DNA from: CAWIOX01 sp963837775
Lineage (GTDB): Bacteria > Pseudomonadota > Gammaproteobacteria > Burkholderiales > Burkholderiaceae_D
Reading direction: 5' to 3'
DNA: 64,000 nucleotides
Assembly: GCA_963837775.1 (NCBI GenBank)
Contig: CAWIOX010000030.1
Location: 186,001-250,000, forward strand
The translations under genes were made by a program, and so were the position numbers. Shown here in pieces: positions 37,789 through 49,103 of this stretch; position 1 is the first letter of the stretch, and each line of letters begins with the position of its first letter. The notes below the pieces were generated by a model. It searched no databases. It was not told where the DNA came from and saw only the letters and a program-made list of their open reading frames with translations.

Positions 37789-38595
37789 ATGAATACAGCA
37801 GAGGCGAAAATAGTCCTCGAAACAGCATTGCTCTGCGCATTTGAACCCTTGTCTTTCAGTGATATGAGGCGTTTGTATGCTGATGGTAATGAGTCGGGTT
37901 TCAGTGTTGATGCAATCAAGTCTATGCTGGAGGAGTTGCGAGCCGATTGGTCGGAGAGGGGGGTAGAGATCGTTTGTCTATCTGCCGGTTGGCGTGTTCA
38001 GAGTAAGCCCGAAATGAGGGTCTATCTTGATCGACTTAATCCTGAGAAGCCGCAAAAATATTCTCGCGCCACGCTAGAGACGCTCGCCATAATTGCGTAT
38101 CGCCAACCTGTTACGCGTGGTGATATAGAAGAAATTCGTGGTGTTTCAGTGAATTCTCAGACAATTAAATTGTTGGAGGAGCGGGGTTGGATTGATGTAA
38201 TTGGCCATCGAGATGTGCCTGGGCGTCCCGCCTTATTAGCAACGACAAAACAATTTTTGAATGACCTTGGTTTGCTTTCATTGGAGAATTTACCGCAGTT
38301 GCAGGCGCCTTTAAAAGAGGGGTTGCAAGGAAATATTCTTAATGAAATGAAATTGGCGGCAAATTTAATTGCCAATGCTAATTTGTCTATGGATTGCGTC
38401 AGGGAGCTTTCTAGAAATGTGGAAGTTGATGATGATTCTATAATGCCTGGCGTCGAAGGCCGTGGGGCTAATGCGCTTTTTGTTGCTTCACACGTTGAAG
38501 TTCTTACTCCTGACCCTGCGCCTGAAATAATGGTTGCGGCTGCGCTAGGTCTGAATAACCAAGAATTGAATAATGAATTCCTCCAATCCAAATGA
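37789..38595 (+). CDS. scpB: Segregation and condensation protein B
   Basis: The 268-residue protein has two winged helices: MNTAEAKIVLETALLCAFEP and RATLETLAIIAYRQPVTRGD followed by GRPALLATTKQFLNDLGL. ScpB binds ScpA-SMC to organise the chromosome. scpA is not adjacent. A variable C-terminal tail of about 80 residues follows the core. Its last codons overlap the start of rluB. Confidence 0.92.
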   Translation: MNTAEAKIVLETALLCAFEPLSFSDMRRLYADGNESGFSVDAIKSMLEELRADWSERGVEIVCLSAGWRVQSKPEMRVYLDRLNPEKPQKYSRATLETLAIIAYRQPVTRGDIEEIRGVSVNSQTIKLLEERGWIDVIGHRDVPGRPALLATTKQFLNDLGLLSLENLPQLQAPLKEGLQGNILNEMKLAANLIANANLSMDCVRELSRNVEVDDDSIMPGVEGRGANALFVASHVEVLTPDPAPEIMVAAALGLNNQELNNEFLQSK

Positions 38596-40150
38596 TGAAT
38601 TGACCATCAAGGTCTCTTCGCCTTCTTCGGAAGGTAATACCGCGCCCGAGAAAAATAAAGGTCGCGCGCGATCCCGTGCCAAAGTCGTTGAGGCGCTAGA
38701 TGGTGTTGATGATGTTAAACCCAAGGGAGTGGGGCGTGGGCCGCGCGCTCTGCGTAATACGCGCGTAGTGCATCGCGTGGAATTATCTGAATCGGTTGCT
38801 CCTGCAGCGTTGACAGTGCCAGTTACTGAGCAGGGGGTGGTTGATGTTGTCACTGGTGATGTTGCGCCGGTTTCAAATGCTCCGCGGAAAGAATTGGGTG
38901 TTCGTGGTCAGGGTAGACGTCAAAAAGCTGATAAGCCTTCCGTGCGTACCAATGCTGGACGGCAGCATGGGAAGTCGACGGAGAGGGCGGTGCAATTACA
39001 TCCGGGGGCGACTGATGCAGATGCTCTGTTTTCGCTTGTTACATCAGATGCTTTTGATAGTGCGTATGCGGATGATTCCATGGGTGATGGTAGCGCGAAA
39101 AGCAGTAAGCGCTCAGGCCAGGGGAGAAATGTACGACGCGATTTGACCTCTGATGATGATGCGCCGAAACTGCATAAGGTTTTGGCTGAGGCCGGGCTTG
39201 GGTCGCGTCGTGACATGGAAGACCTTATTGTTTCTGGTCGTGTTTCTGTCAATGGTGAGCCGGCACATATTGGTCAGAGAATTTTGCCGACGGATATGGT
39301 GCGTATCAACGGCAAGCAAATTCAGCGCAAGGTTAGCAAGCGTCCGCCGCGTGTGTTGGTGTATCACAAACCGGCAGGTGAAATTGTTAGTCACAATGAT
39401 CCGGATGGCCGCCCTTCGGTGTTTGATCATTTGCCGACCATGAAGGCTGGTAAGTGGCTTGCAGTTGGTCGACTGGATTTTAATACAGAAGGCTTGTTGC
39501 TGTTTACTACTTCTGGAGATTTGGCCAATCGTTTGATGCATCCACGTTATGGTATTGAGCGTGAGTATGCAGTGAGAACCTTGGGTGAGTTGGAAGAGGG
39601 TATGCGTCAAAAATTGCTGGCGGGTGTTGAATTGGGGGATGGTTTGGCTCAGTTCTCTAAGATTGCGGATGGTGGCGGAGAGGGTGTTAATAAGTGGTAC
39701 AGGGTAACTATTGGCGAGGGGCGCAATCGTGAGGTTCGCCGTATGTTCGAGGCAATCGGCCTTACCGTATCTCGTCTGATTCGCACCCGTTATGGGGCAA
39801 TGATTCTTCCTAGTGGCCTAAAGCGTGGGCGCTGGGAGGAGATGGAGGAAAATGCTGTGCGCGATCTATTGCGTGTAAGTGGCTTGGAAAAACTTGCGAA
39901 TCCGAAAGAAAGTGCTCAATCAAGGGAGCGTGGCGAACATCAAGGGCGCAAAGTTATCGGAGGGGGGAATAAAGCTCCATCCAAAAATTACTCGCAGGAT
40001 CGGGCGCCGTCCCAGACACGCAGTCGTCAGCCTGACCCGCTGCAAACAACATTTGGATATGCGGGTATGGGGCAGCCTCGCCGAAATACTGGTTCTGCTT
40101 ACGGTGCGGGTGGTGTGCAAGGTGTTCCGCGCCGCCGTTCGAGAGCTTAG
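38573..40150 (+). CDS. rluB: 23S rRNA pseudouridine(2605) synthase
   Basis: The 525-residue protein starts with a basic, low-complexity extension of about 190 residues (NTAPEKNKGRARSRAK, RRQKADKPSVRTNAGRQHGK), then an S4 domain (KLHKVLAEAGLGSRRDMEDL) and the RsuA/RluB synthase domain with catalytic aspartate in VGRLDFNTEGLLL and GRNREVRRMFEAIGLTVSRL. A basic C-terminal tail of about 100 residues follows. It modifies U2605-type uridine in 23S rRNA. The start overlaps scpB by 23 bases, indicating co-translation. The flanking basic tails are much longer than in E. coli RluB. Confidence 0.93.
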   Translation: MNSSNPNDELTIKVSSPSSEGNTAPEKNKGRARSRAKVVEALDGVDDVKPKGVGRGPRALRNTRVVHRVELSESVAPAALTVPVTEQGVVDVVTGDVAPVSNAPRKELGVRGQGRRQKADKPSVRTNAGRQHGKSTERAVQLHPGATDADALFSLVTSDAFDSAYADDSMGDGSAKSSKRSGQGRNVRRDLTSDDDAPKLHKVLAEAGLGSRRDMEDLIVSGRVSVNGEPAHIGQRILPTDMVRINGKQIQRKVSKRPPRVLVYHKPAGEIVSHNDPDGRPSVFDHLPTMKAGKWLAVGRLDFNTEGLLLFTTSGDLANRLMHPRYGIEREYAVRTLGELEEGMRQKLLAGVELGDGLAQFSKIADGGGEGVNKWYRVTIGEGRNREVRRMFEAIGLTVSRLIRTRYGAMILPSGLKRGRWEEMEENAVRDLLRVSGLEKLANPKESAQSRERGEHQGRKVIGGGNKAPSKNYSQDRAPSQTRSRQPDPLQTTFGYAGMGQPRRNTGSAYGAGGVQGVPRRRSRA

Positions 40151-40252
40151 TCAATTTCTTTGCTTAAGAAAGTTGTAGGGTAAGTGGATCGCGAATTGTT
40201 TTTATGTGTTGGTGAAATGATTCGTGAATTCACTATTGATTTTTATTCTGCG

Positions 40253-40281
40253 TTGCTGTTAATTCGGTAATCGTTTATAAT
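40253..40281 (+). promoter_or_regulatory. Sigma70 promoter of the rimP-nusA-infB operon
   Basis: TTGCTG (40253-40258), exactly 17 bases, and a perfect TATAAT (40276-40281). Transcription would start near 40288, giving a leader of about 160 bases before rimP. Confidence 0.85.
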
Positions 40282-40346
40282 TTAGAAGTTAATAAAAGTC
40301 ACTCTGAGTGTATTTTGTAGATGGTTGGAAGGTTTGTACCGAAGTG

Positions 40347-40370
40347 ATGGGCAGATGCCCATTTTTTTTT
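40347..40370 (+). terminator. Leader terminator/attenuator upstream of rimP
   Basis: ATGGGC, AGAT, GCCCAT is followed by nine T. It lies between the operon promoter (40253-40281) and the rimP start, so it would stop transcription early. NusA is encoded downstream, and rimP leaders of this kind are described as attenuators (Rfam rimP leader, from memory). NusA-dependent autoregulation is the likely role. Confidence 0.8.
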
Positions 40371-40447
40371 GGTTAAACAGTTTTCAATTGCACTTACATG
40401 AATATTAAATCAGTTGTATTGGACTTGCTGCCATACGGAGAATTGTT

Positions 40448-40933
40448 TTGCGGTTGCTGGATTTGATAGAAACTACAGTTTCGGGTATGGGTTACGAGCT
40501 TGTTGATGTTGAGCAAGCTGAGCGTGGCCTTTTGCGTGTGTATATTGATTTTTTGCCTGAGGATGCTGAAAAAGGCAGTATTACTGTCGAGGACTGCGGT
40601 AAGGTAAGTCATCAGTTGTCGCACGTATTGATGGTGGAGGATGTTAATTACTCTCGCTTGGAGATTTCGTCTCCCGGGCTGGATCGTCCGCTAAAAAAAC
40701 TCTCGGACTATGTGCGGTTTGCTGGTCAGGAGGCGATAGTAAAGTTGCGCTTGCCTATGCCTGGCGCGGCGAACAGGAAGACGTTTCAAGGGGTATTGCA
40801 GTTGCCTGAGGATGCCAATCTGCGACTGGAGTTCGAGGGAAATGATGGGCCGGCGGTGCTAGATTTTACGCTCGCTGACGTGGATAAGGCACACTTAGTG
40901 CCGCAAGTGGATTTTAGGAGTCGCAAAGCATGA
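40448..40933 (+). CDS. rimP: Ribosome maturation factor RimP
   Basis: The start is TTG 40448, with CGGAG about eight bases upstream; no ATG fits the family start RLLDLIETTVSGMGYELVDV. The 161-residue protein has KGSITVEDCGKVSHQLSHVL and YSRLEISSPGLDRPLKKLSD, the RimP N-domain motifs, and a C-terminal SH3-like domain. It binds the 30S subunit during assembly. The stop overlaps nusA (ATGA). Confidence 0.93.
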   Translation: MRLLDLIETTVSGMGYELVDVEQAERGLLRVYIDFLPEDAEKGSITVEDCGKVSHQLSHVLMVEDVNYSRLEISSPGLDRPLKKLSDYVRFAGQEAIVKLRLPMPGAANRKTFQGVLQLPEDANLRLEFEGNDGPAVLDFTLADVDKAHLVPQVDFRSRKA

Positions 40934-42489
40934 GTCGCGAAGTATTATTATTGGTTGATGCGCTAGCGCGCGAGAAGAACGTCGACAAGGATGTTGTTTT
41001 TGGTGCGCTGGAACATGCGCTTGCGCAAGCCGCGAAAAAGCGTTACGAAGGCGAAGTTGATATTCGGGTTTCAATTGATCGCGATACTGGTGTTTTTGAG
41101 TCTTTTCGTCGTTGGCATGTGGTGCCGGATAGCGCCGGCCTGCAGTTGCCTGATCAAGAGATTTTGCATTTTGAAGCATTGGATCAGATTTCCGATATCG
41201 AAGTGGATGATTATATTGAGGAGCCAATAGAGTCTGTTGATTTTGGTCGCCGCTTTGCACAGGATACTAAGCAAGTTGTTTTGCAGCGAATTCGTGATGC
41301 TGAACGCGAGCAGATACTTGCTGATTTCCTTGAGCGGGGTGATTCGCTTGTTACCGGCACAATCAAGCGCATGGAGCGCGGTGATGCAATTGTCGAGTCC
41401 GGTAAAATTGAGGCGCGCCTACCCCGTGATCAGATGATTCCAAAAGAAAATCTGCGGATTGGGGATCGTGTTCGTGCCTATATTTTGCGCATTGATCGCA
41501 ATGTGCGGGGGCCGCAGGTGGTTCTGTCGCGGACTGCACCTGAGTTCATTATGAAATTGTTCGAGCTCGAGGTGCCAGAAATTGAGCAGGGCAGCCTTGA
41601 TGTTAAATCGGCGGCCCGTGATCCGGGTGTGCGTGCAAAAATTGCCGTGTTCACACAGGATAAACGTATTGATCCAATCGGCACATGTGTCGGCATGCGT
41701 GGTTCGCGTGTGCAGGCCGTTACTGGTGAGTTGGGTGGTGAACGTGTGGATATCGTGCTGTGGTCTGAGGATCCAGCGCAGTTTGTTATTGGCGCATTGG
41801 CACCTGCAAATGTATCTTCCATCGTGGTTGATGAGGAGAAGCATGCCATGGACGTTGTGGTTGATGAGGAAAACCTTGCTATTGCAATTGGTCGCAGCGG
41901 CCAAAATGTACGTTTGGCATCTGAGTTGACCGGTTGGAAAATCAACATCATGACAGCAGAGGAATCAGCTGATAAGTCAGCTGTGGAAACTGCGGCTATA
42001 CGTGCGCTTTTCATGGAAAAACTGGATGTTGATCAGGAAGTTGCGGATATTCTTGTTGATGAGGGTTTTGCCAGCCTTGAAGAGATCGCTTATGTGCCAA
42101 TCAACGAGATGCTGGAAATTGAGTCTTTCGACGAGGATACAGTTACGGAGCTACGTAACCGCGCTCGTGATGCGCTGGTAACTGAGGCAATAGTTTCTGA
42201 AGAAGGGTTGGAGGGGATGGATAATGCTCTCGTCAACCTTGATGGAATGGATCGCATTACTGCAGGTAAATTGGGCTTTGCTGATGTCAAAACGCTAAAG
42301 GCATTTGCCGCCTTGGCATATGACGAATTTGGCGCCATTCTGGCTTTGCCGGCTGATCGTGCACGACAATTGATTGAAGATGAATTTAAAGATGTGTCTG
42401 ATGATGAGATGAAACTCATTGATGCTAAATATGATGATCATGCCAAGGCATTGTTAGCCAAAGCATGGAGCATCGTAGAAGCCCATTGA
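40930..42489 (+). CDS. nusA: Transcription termination/antitermination factor NusA
   Basis: The 519-residue protein has an N-terminal RNA-polymerase-binding domain (SREVLLLVDALAREKNVDKD), an S1 domain (LVTGTIKRMERGDAIVESGK), two KH domains (CVGMRGSRVQAVTGELGGER and AIGRSGQNVRLASELTGWKI) and two acidic C-terminal repeats (EKLDVDQEVADILVDEGFAS and GMDRITAGKLGFADVKTLKA). It controls pausing and termination. It is translationally coupled to rimP. Confidence 0.97.
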   Translation: MSREVLLLVDALAREKNVDKDVVFGALEHALAQAAKKRYEGEVDIRVSIDRDTGVFESFRRWHVVPDSAGLQLPDQEILHFEALDQISDIEVDDYIEEPIESVDFGRRFAQDTKQVVLQRIRDAEREQILADFLERGDSLVTGTIKRMERGDAIVESGKIEARLPRDQMIPKENLRIGDRVRAYILRIDRNVRGPQVVLSRTAPEFIMKLFELEVPEIEQGSLDVKSAARDPGVRAKIAVFTQDKRIDPIGTCVGMRGSRVQAVTGELGGERVDIVLWSEDPAQFVIGALAPANVSSIVVDEEKHAMDVVVDEENLAIAIGRSGQNVRLASELTGWKINIMTAEESADKSAVETAAIRALFMEKLDVDQEVADILVDEGFASLEEIAYVPINEMLEIESFDEDTVTELRNRARDALVTEAIVSEEGLEGMDNALVNLDGMDRITAGKLGFADVKTLKAFAALAYDEFGAILALPADRARQLIEDEFKDVSDDEMKLIDAKYDDHAKALLAKAWSIVEAH

Positions 42490-42535
42490 TCCGAGAAATA
42501 TCTCATCCGCCGAGCCACATAGAAAAGAGGACTGA

Positions 42536-45370
42536 ATGGCGAGTAACAATGTAGCCCAATTTGCCACCGAGCTTAACATGTCAGCAGATTTGCTGATTAC
42601 GCAGTTACGCGCCTCAGGCGTAGAAAAAAGCTCGGCGTCGGATCCGTTGTCGAAGGAAGATAAGGATATGCTCCTTGAGCATTTGCGCCGTGCACATGGT
42701 GCAACACCAGACGCAGAAAAAAAGAAAATAACAATGATGCGTAAAGAAACGACTGAAATCAAGCAGGCTGACGCCACAGGCAAGTCACGCACGATTCAGG
42801 TTGAGGTGCGCAAGAAACGGACGTTTGTCAAACGCGACGAGGTGGCAGTTGAAGTGCCAGTGGCTAAGGTGGCAACTCCAGTTGTTGATGTCGCAGAGAT
42901 CGCTCGTCGTGAAGAAGATGCGCGTCGTCAGGCTGAATTGATTACTCGTCAAGAAGCGGAATTGCGTGAAAAGCAAGAGCGCTTGGCTAAGCTTGAAGCT
43001 GAAAAGTTGGCTCAAGCAGCGCAGGCTGAAGCACAGGCAAAAATTGAACAAAAGGCGAAAGCTGAGGCCGAAAAAGCCGCTGCGCAAATCCCGTTAGTTA
43101 AGGCAGAGAGCAAGGAAGTTGACGCTTCTGTTGATGAAAAGAAGCGTATCGAAGCCGAGGAAGCGAAGAAAAAAGCAGCGCTAGTGGCAAAAGAAGTTGC
43201 GGAGAAATCGGCTGCAACGGAGCGAGCACGTAAAGCTGTCGCGGATGAGGTTGCCCAAATTAAGGCAATGCTGAATGCTCCCCGTAGAGTGATCAAAGCC
43301 CCAGAGCCTGTACCAGCTCCGGTTGTAGCGAAAGCCGCTGAAGGTACCTTGCACAAACCCGCTGACAAAAAGCCTGCCGAGAAAAAAGATGACAAGAAGC
43401 CTGCTGTAGTAGATAAAAAATCTATTAAGTCTGCAAATGTATCTTCTACTTGGAAGGATGATGCCGCTAAGAAGCGTGGCGTTGGTGCTGCTAAACCTCG
43501 CGGAAATGCGGGTGCAGCGGGCGCTCGTGATGGTTGGCGCAGTGGTGCTAGGGGGCGCAGATCGTCACATTCCGATGACCGTGAAACCAATTTCCAAGCG
43601 CCGACAGAGGCCGTGGTAAAGGATGTCTACGTTCCGGAGACGATAACAGTTGCTGAACTTGCACACAAGATGTCTGTAAAGGCATCAGAGGTTATCAAGC
43701 ATTTGATGGTGCTGGGTCAGATGGTCACGATCAATCAAGTGCTTGATCAAGAGACGGCCATGATTCTGGTCGAGGAAATGGGACATAAGGCTTTTGCTGC
43801 TAAGCTTGATGATCCAGAGGCATTGCTTGAAGAAAGTGGTGATCGTGCTGATGTCGAGTCTCTTCCACGTGCTCCGGTTGTTACAGTCATGGGACACGTC
43901 GATCACGGAAAAACTTCCTTGCTTGACTATATACGCCGTGCCAAAGTGGCATCGGGCGAAGCTGGCGGAATTACGCAGCATATTGGTGCCTACCATGTGG
44001 AGACACCACGTGGCATGATCACTTTTCTTGATACCCCAGGTCATGAGGCGTTTACTGCAATGCGTGCTCGTGGTGCCAAGGCGACGGATATCGTCATTCT
44101 TGTTGTGGCAGCAGACGATGGTGTGATGCCGCAGACCAAAGAAGCAATTGCACATGCAAAAGCTGCGGGTGTGCCGCTAGTGGTTGCAATTAATAAAATT
44201 GATAAGCCGGGCGCCAATCTTGATCGCGTCAAGCAAGAGTTGATCGCTGAACAGGTGGTGCCGGAAGAGTATGGTGGAGATGCGCCATTCGTCAGTGTGT
44301 CGGCCAAAACGGGGCAAGGTATAGATGACTTGCTTGAACAAGTCCTGCTGCAAGCTGAAGTCCTTGAGTTGACGGCGCCAATTAGCGCGCCAGCCAAAGG
44401 TTTGGTTGTCGAGGCTAGGTTGGATAAAGGACGTGGTCCGGTTGCGACTATACTGGTTCAATCGGGCACCTTGAAGCGTGGCGATGTGGTGCTAGCAGGC
44501 TCTTCATACGGACGCGTTCGCGCCATGCTTGATGAAAATGGCAAGAGTATTTCTGAGGCCGGCCCATCCATTCCAGTCGAGATACAAGGCTTAACTGAGG
44601 TGCCGGTTGCCGGTGAAGAAGTGATGGTCATGACAGACGAGCGCAAGGCACGTGAAATTGGCTTGTTCCGTCAAGGTAAGTTCCGTGACGTGAAACTGGC
44701 CAAACAGCAAGCTGCCAAGCTCGAAAACATGTTTGAGCAGATGGCCGAGGGTGAAGTCCAGAACTTGCCTCTTATCATCAAAACGGATGTGCAAGGTTCG
44801 CAAGAGGCCTTGGTGCAATCGTTGCAGAAATTGTCCACGAGTGAAGTGCGTGTACAAGTTGTGCATGCTGGCGTTGGTGGAATTAGCGAGTCGGATGTCA
44901 ATCTTGCCGTTGCATCCAAGGCTGTGATTATCGGCTTCAATGCGCGAGCTGATGCCTCGGCACGTAAGTTGGCGGAAGCCAATGGTGTGGATATCCGCTA
45001 CTACAACATCATTTATGATGCATTGGATGAGGTTAAGGCAGCAATGTCGGGCATGCTGGCACCAGAGAAGCGTGAGCATATTCTCGGTCTGGTCGAGATT
45101 CGTCAGGTGATTCTGGTGAGCAAGGTAGGCGCGATTGCTGGTTGCTTTGTTCTGGAAGGTCTGGTTAAACGTGGATCTTCTGTGCGTTTGCTGCGTAACA
45201 ATGTGGTTGTCTGGACTGGTGAGATCGACTCACTCAAACGCTTTAAAGATGATGCAAAAGAAGTGAAATCCGGCTTCGAATGTGGTTTGACATTGAGAAA
45301 CTTCAATGACATCAGTGAAGGCGACCAACTGGAAGTCTTTGAGGTTCAGGAAGTAGCTCGTACGTTATAA
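42536..45370 (+). CDS. infB: Translation initiation factor IF-2
   Basis: The 944-residue protein has an IF2 N-terminal domain (NNVAQFATELNMSADLLITQ), a long Ala/Glu/Lys coiled linker (about 100-300), a second N-subdomain (VPETITVAELAHKMSVKASE) and the G domain with P-loop GHVDHGKT (about residue 452), DTPGHEAF and NKIDKPGA. Domains II-IV follow to the end EVQEVARTL. It places fMet-tRNA on the ribosome, and the tRNA-fMet gene lies nearby in the same direction. A terminator follows. Confidence 0.97.
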   Translation: MASNNVAQFATELNMSADLLITQLRASGVEKSSASDPLSKEDKDMLLEHLRRAHGATPDAEKKKITMMRKETTEIKQADATGKSRTIQVEVRKKRTFVKRDEVAVEVPVAKVATPVVDVAEIARREEDARRQAELITRQEAELREKQERLAKLEAEKLAQAAQAEAQAKIEQKAKAEAEKAAAQIPLVKAESKEVDASVDEKKRIEAEEAKKKAALVAKEVAEKSAATERARKAVADEVAQIKAMLNAPRRVIKAPEPVPAPVVAKAAEGTLHKPADKKPAEKKDDKKPAVVDKKSIKSANVSSTWKDDAAKKRGVGAAKPRGNAGAAGARDGWRSGARGRRSSHSDDRETNFQAPTEAVVKDVYVPETITVAELAHKMSVKASEVIKHLMVLGQMVTINQVLDQETAMILVEEMGHKAFAAKLDDPEALLEESGDRADVESLPRAPVVTVMGHVDHGKTSLLDYIRRAKVASGEAGGITQHIGAYHVETPRGMITFLDTPGHEAFTAMRARGAKATDIVILVVAADDGVMPQTKEAIAHAKAAGVPLVVAINKIDKPGANLDRVKQELIAEQVVPEEYGGDAPFVSVSAKTGQGIDDLLEQVLLQAEVLELTAPISAPAKGLVVEARLDKGRGPVATILVQSGTLKRGDVVLAGSSYGRVRAMLDENGKSISEAGPSIPVEIQGLTEVPVAGEEVMVMTDERKAREIGLFRQGKFRDVKLAKQQAAKLENMFEQMAEGEVQNLPLIIKTDVQGSQEALVQSLQKLSTSEVRVQVVHAGVGGISESDVNLAVASKAVIIGFNARADASARKLAEANGVDIRYYNIIYDALDEVKAAMSGMLAPEKREHILGLVEIRQVILVSKVGAIAGCFVLEGLVKRGSSVRLLRNNVVVWTGEIDSLKRFKDDAKEVKSGFECGLTLRNFNDISEGDQLEVFEVQEVARTL

Positions 45371-45406
45371 CTTTGTTACACGGAGCTGGCGCTTGTTAGC
45401 TTGATT

Positions 45407-45445
45407 ATCCCAATTGGGCACGCAATTGCTCAATTGGGATTTTTC
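45407..45445 (+). terminator. Rho-independent terminator between infB and rbfA
   Basis: ATCCCAATTGGGC, eight bases, GCTCAATTGGGAT and a short T run. It suggests partial termination, with rbfA read at a lower level or from its own promoter. Confidence 0.8.
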
Positions 45446-45498
45446 ATTGCAGGCAGATTTTTTAAGCATGATTATCTAGGCAGGGGTAGTTAAATCAC

Positions 45499-45888
45499 AT
45501 GGCTAAACATAGCAAAACAATACCGGGGCGCGGTCTGCGCGTTGCAGATCAAATTCAGCGTGACTTGGCAGAAATTATTGCTTTCGAATTGAAAGACCCG
45601 CGTGTCGGGATGATCACTATTACGGAAGTACAAATCACGCCGGACTATGCGCACGCGAAAGTCTTTTTCACTACCTTGATGGATAGTGGCGAGCCATTAA
45701 AAAACACATTGTCCGGACTGGAGAAAGCATCTGGTTTCATCCGTGGTCAATTAGGTCGGCGGCTCACGATACATACCCTTCCTGCCTTGCACTTTGTGCA
45801 TGATACTTCTACGGCGCGGGGCATGGAATTGTCAAAATTAATCGATGAAGCGAATGCTTCACGTGCCAAGGATGCGGAAGAGGACTAA
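45499..45888 (+). CDS. rbfA: Ribosome-binding factor A
   Basis: The 129-residue protein has the KH-like fold with RVADQIQRDLAEIIAFELKD, PRVGMITITEVQITPDYAHA and LHFVHDTSTARGMELSKLID. It binds 30S subunits during 16S rRNA maturation and cold adaptation. It follows infB as in other proteobacteria. Confidence 0.94.
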   Translation: MAKHSKTIPGRGLRVADQIQRDLAEIIAFELKDPRVGMITITEVQITPDYAHAKVFFTTLMDSGEPLKNTLSGLEKASGFIRGQLGRRLTIHTLPALHFVHDTSTARGMELSKLIDEANASRAKDAEED

Positions 45889-46025
45889 GTTTTGGAACTG
45901 TATCGACCGTATAATTTCTTTGTCTTGAACATTTGCGCTCAGTTTTTTAATTTTCAGTCATCAACAGCGCTATCCAGAATAGCAAATTCAACACCTGTTC
46001 CAACTAAGTGTAATCAGATACTCAT

Positions 46026-46961
46026 ATGGCGTACATAAAAGCCAAAATCCCTCGTTTGGCGTTGGATGGCGTTCTCTTTCTGGACAAACCGGTTGGATTG
46101 TCTAGTAATGATGCTTTGATTAAGGCCAAGCGATTTTTAAATGCACTAAAGGCAGGGCATACAGGAACGCTTGATCCATTTGCAACTGGTCTTCTTCCTT
46201 TGTGTTTTGGTGAAGCGACAAAATTTTCCCAGGATTTGCTCGAAGCAGACAAGACGTATGAGGCAGTCGTTCATCTGGGTCTTACGACAACGACTGGTGA
46301 TACCGAGGGTGAAGTTACCGAAACACATGAAGTAAATGTGACGCGGGGTGAAATTGAAGCTGTGCTGCAACAATTTCGCGGTCCAATTGAGCAGATACCT
46401 CCCATGTACTCGGCTCTCAAACGGGATGGCAAACCTTTATATGAGTATGCGCGCGCGGGAGTGACTTTGGAGCGCGTGGCGCGCCCTGTAACGATTCATT
46501 TGCTGGAATTTATTGCCTACGATGCGCCTTACCTGTCGTTGCGGGTGACATGCAGCAAGGGTACCTATATCCGTGTATTGGGTGAAGACATTGGTGCGGC
46601 ATTAGGTTGTGGCGCTCATTTGCAGGCATTGCGCCGTACAAGAGTTGGTGATCTATCCATCGATTCGGCTTTGACTCTTGATGTATTATCAGAAATATCC
46701 GAGATTGAGCGACGAGCACTGCTCGCACCTGTGGATACCTTGCTTGCATCATTTCCATCACTCTTTTTGACGGACGAATTGTCAAAACGCTTTTTGCAAG
46801 GGCAGCGTCTGTCTCTAGGGAAAGAGGGGGTTGTCATTCCCGTTGAGGATGGGAGGGTCCGGGTCTACAATCAGAGTGACAACAGATTGCTGGGGACTGC
46901 TCAAATGAAGGCATTTGGCGTGCTGGCACCGGAGCGTCTGGTTGCTACTCTGAAAGCATAA
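46026..46961 (+). CDS. truB: tRNA pseudouridine(55) synthase
   Basis: The 311-residue protein carries GVLFLDKPVGLSSNDALIKA and GHTGTLDPFATGLLPLCFGE, with the catalytic aspartate in TGTLDP. LRVTCSKGTYIRVLGEDIGA is the conserved binding loop and a PUA-like C-terminal part follows. It makes pseudouridine 55 in the T-loop of tRNAs, including the local fMet tRNA. The gap to rbfA is 137 bases with no clear promoter. Confidence 0.95.
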   Translation: MAYIKAKIPRLALDGVLFLDKPVGLSSNDALIKAKRFLNALKAGHTGTLDPFATGLLPLCFGEATKFSQDLLEADKTYEAVVHLGLTTTTGDTEGEVTETHEVNVTRGEIEAVLQQFRGPIEQIPPMYSALKRDGKPLYEYARAGVTLERVARPVTIHLLEFIAYDAPYLSLRVTCSKGTYIRVLGEDIGAALGCGAHLQALRRTRVGDLSIDSALTLDVLSEISEIERRALLAPVDTLLASFPSLFLTDELSKRFLQGQRLSLGKEGVVIPVEDGRVRVYNQSDNRLLGTAQMKAFGVLAPERLVATLKA

Positions 46962-47088
46962 ATGTTGATGACAGTTCGATTCTTAGATTCTTAATATTCA
47001 TTGTCTGTCATTTATGTTTAATGGCATTGTAAGCAACTCATTGAAATCACAAGGTATTTTATTCCTCGCATCGTAGCATGCTATAATC

Positions 47089-47097
47089 AGCGGTTAT
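47089..47097 (+). promoter_or_regulatory. Extended -10 promoter of typA
   Basis: TGCTATAAT at 47089-47097 is an extended -10 (TGnTATAAT) with no good -35. It is 22 bases before the typA ATG. Confidence 0.6.
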
Positions 47098-47118
47098 CTG
47101 AATCACACCACCACGACC

Positions 47119-48957
<1,839 letters not shown>

Positions 48958-48967
48958 ATAGCGTATT

Positions 48968-48991
48968 GCCACACGCCGATTGGCGTGTGGC
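48968..48991. terminator. Hairpin after typA
   Basis: GCCACACGCC, GATT, GGCGTGTGGC is a perfect 10-bp stem, without a T run. A second candidate terminator follows at 49037-49088. Confidence 0.6.
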
Positions 48992-49036
48992 GCAGTGTTG
49001 GTGTTTATTACCGCGCTGTCCCAGTATGGTTCTAAC

Positions 49037-49088
49037 CCGTTCATTCTGTATGGCCCCTTGAGGCGCCTGGGATCAACGGGTTTTTTAT
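49037..49088 (+). terminator. Terminator-like structure upstream of the EamA gene
   Basis: ACCCGTT near 49037 pairs with AACGGGT at 49076-49083, followed by a TTTTTTATTTTTT run. The loop is long (about 30 bases) and contains a smaller CCCCTTGAGGCGCC fold. Confidence 0.5.
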
Positions 49089-49103
49089 TTTTTATATTTA
49101 TTA

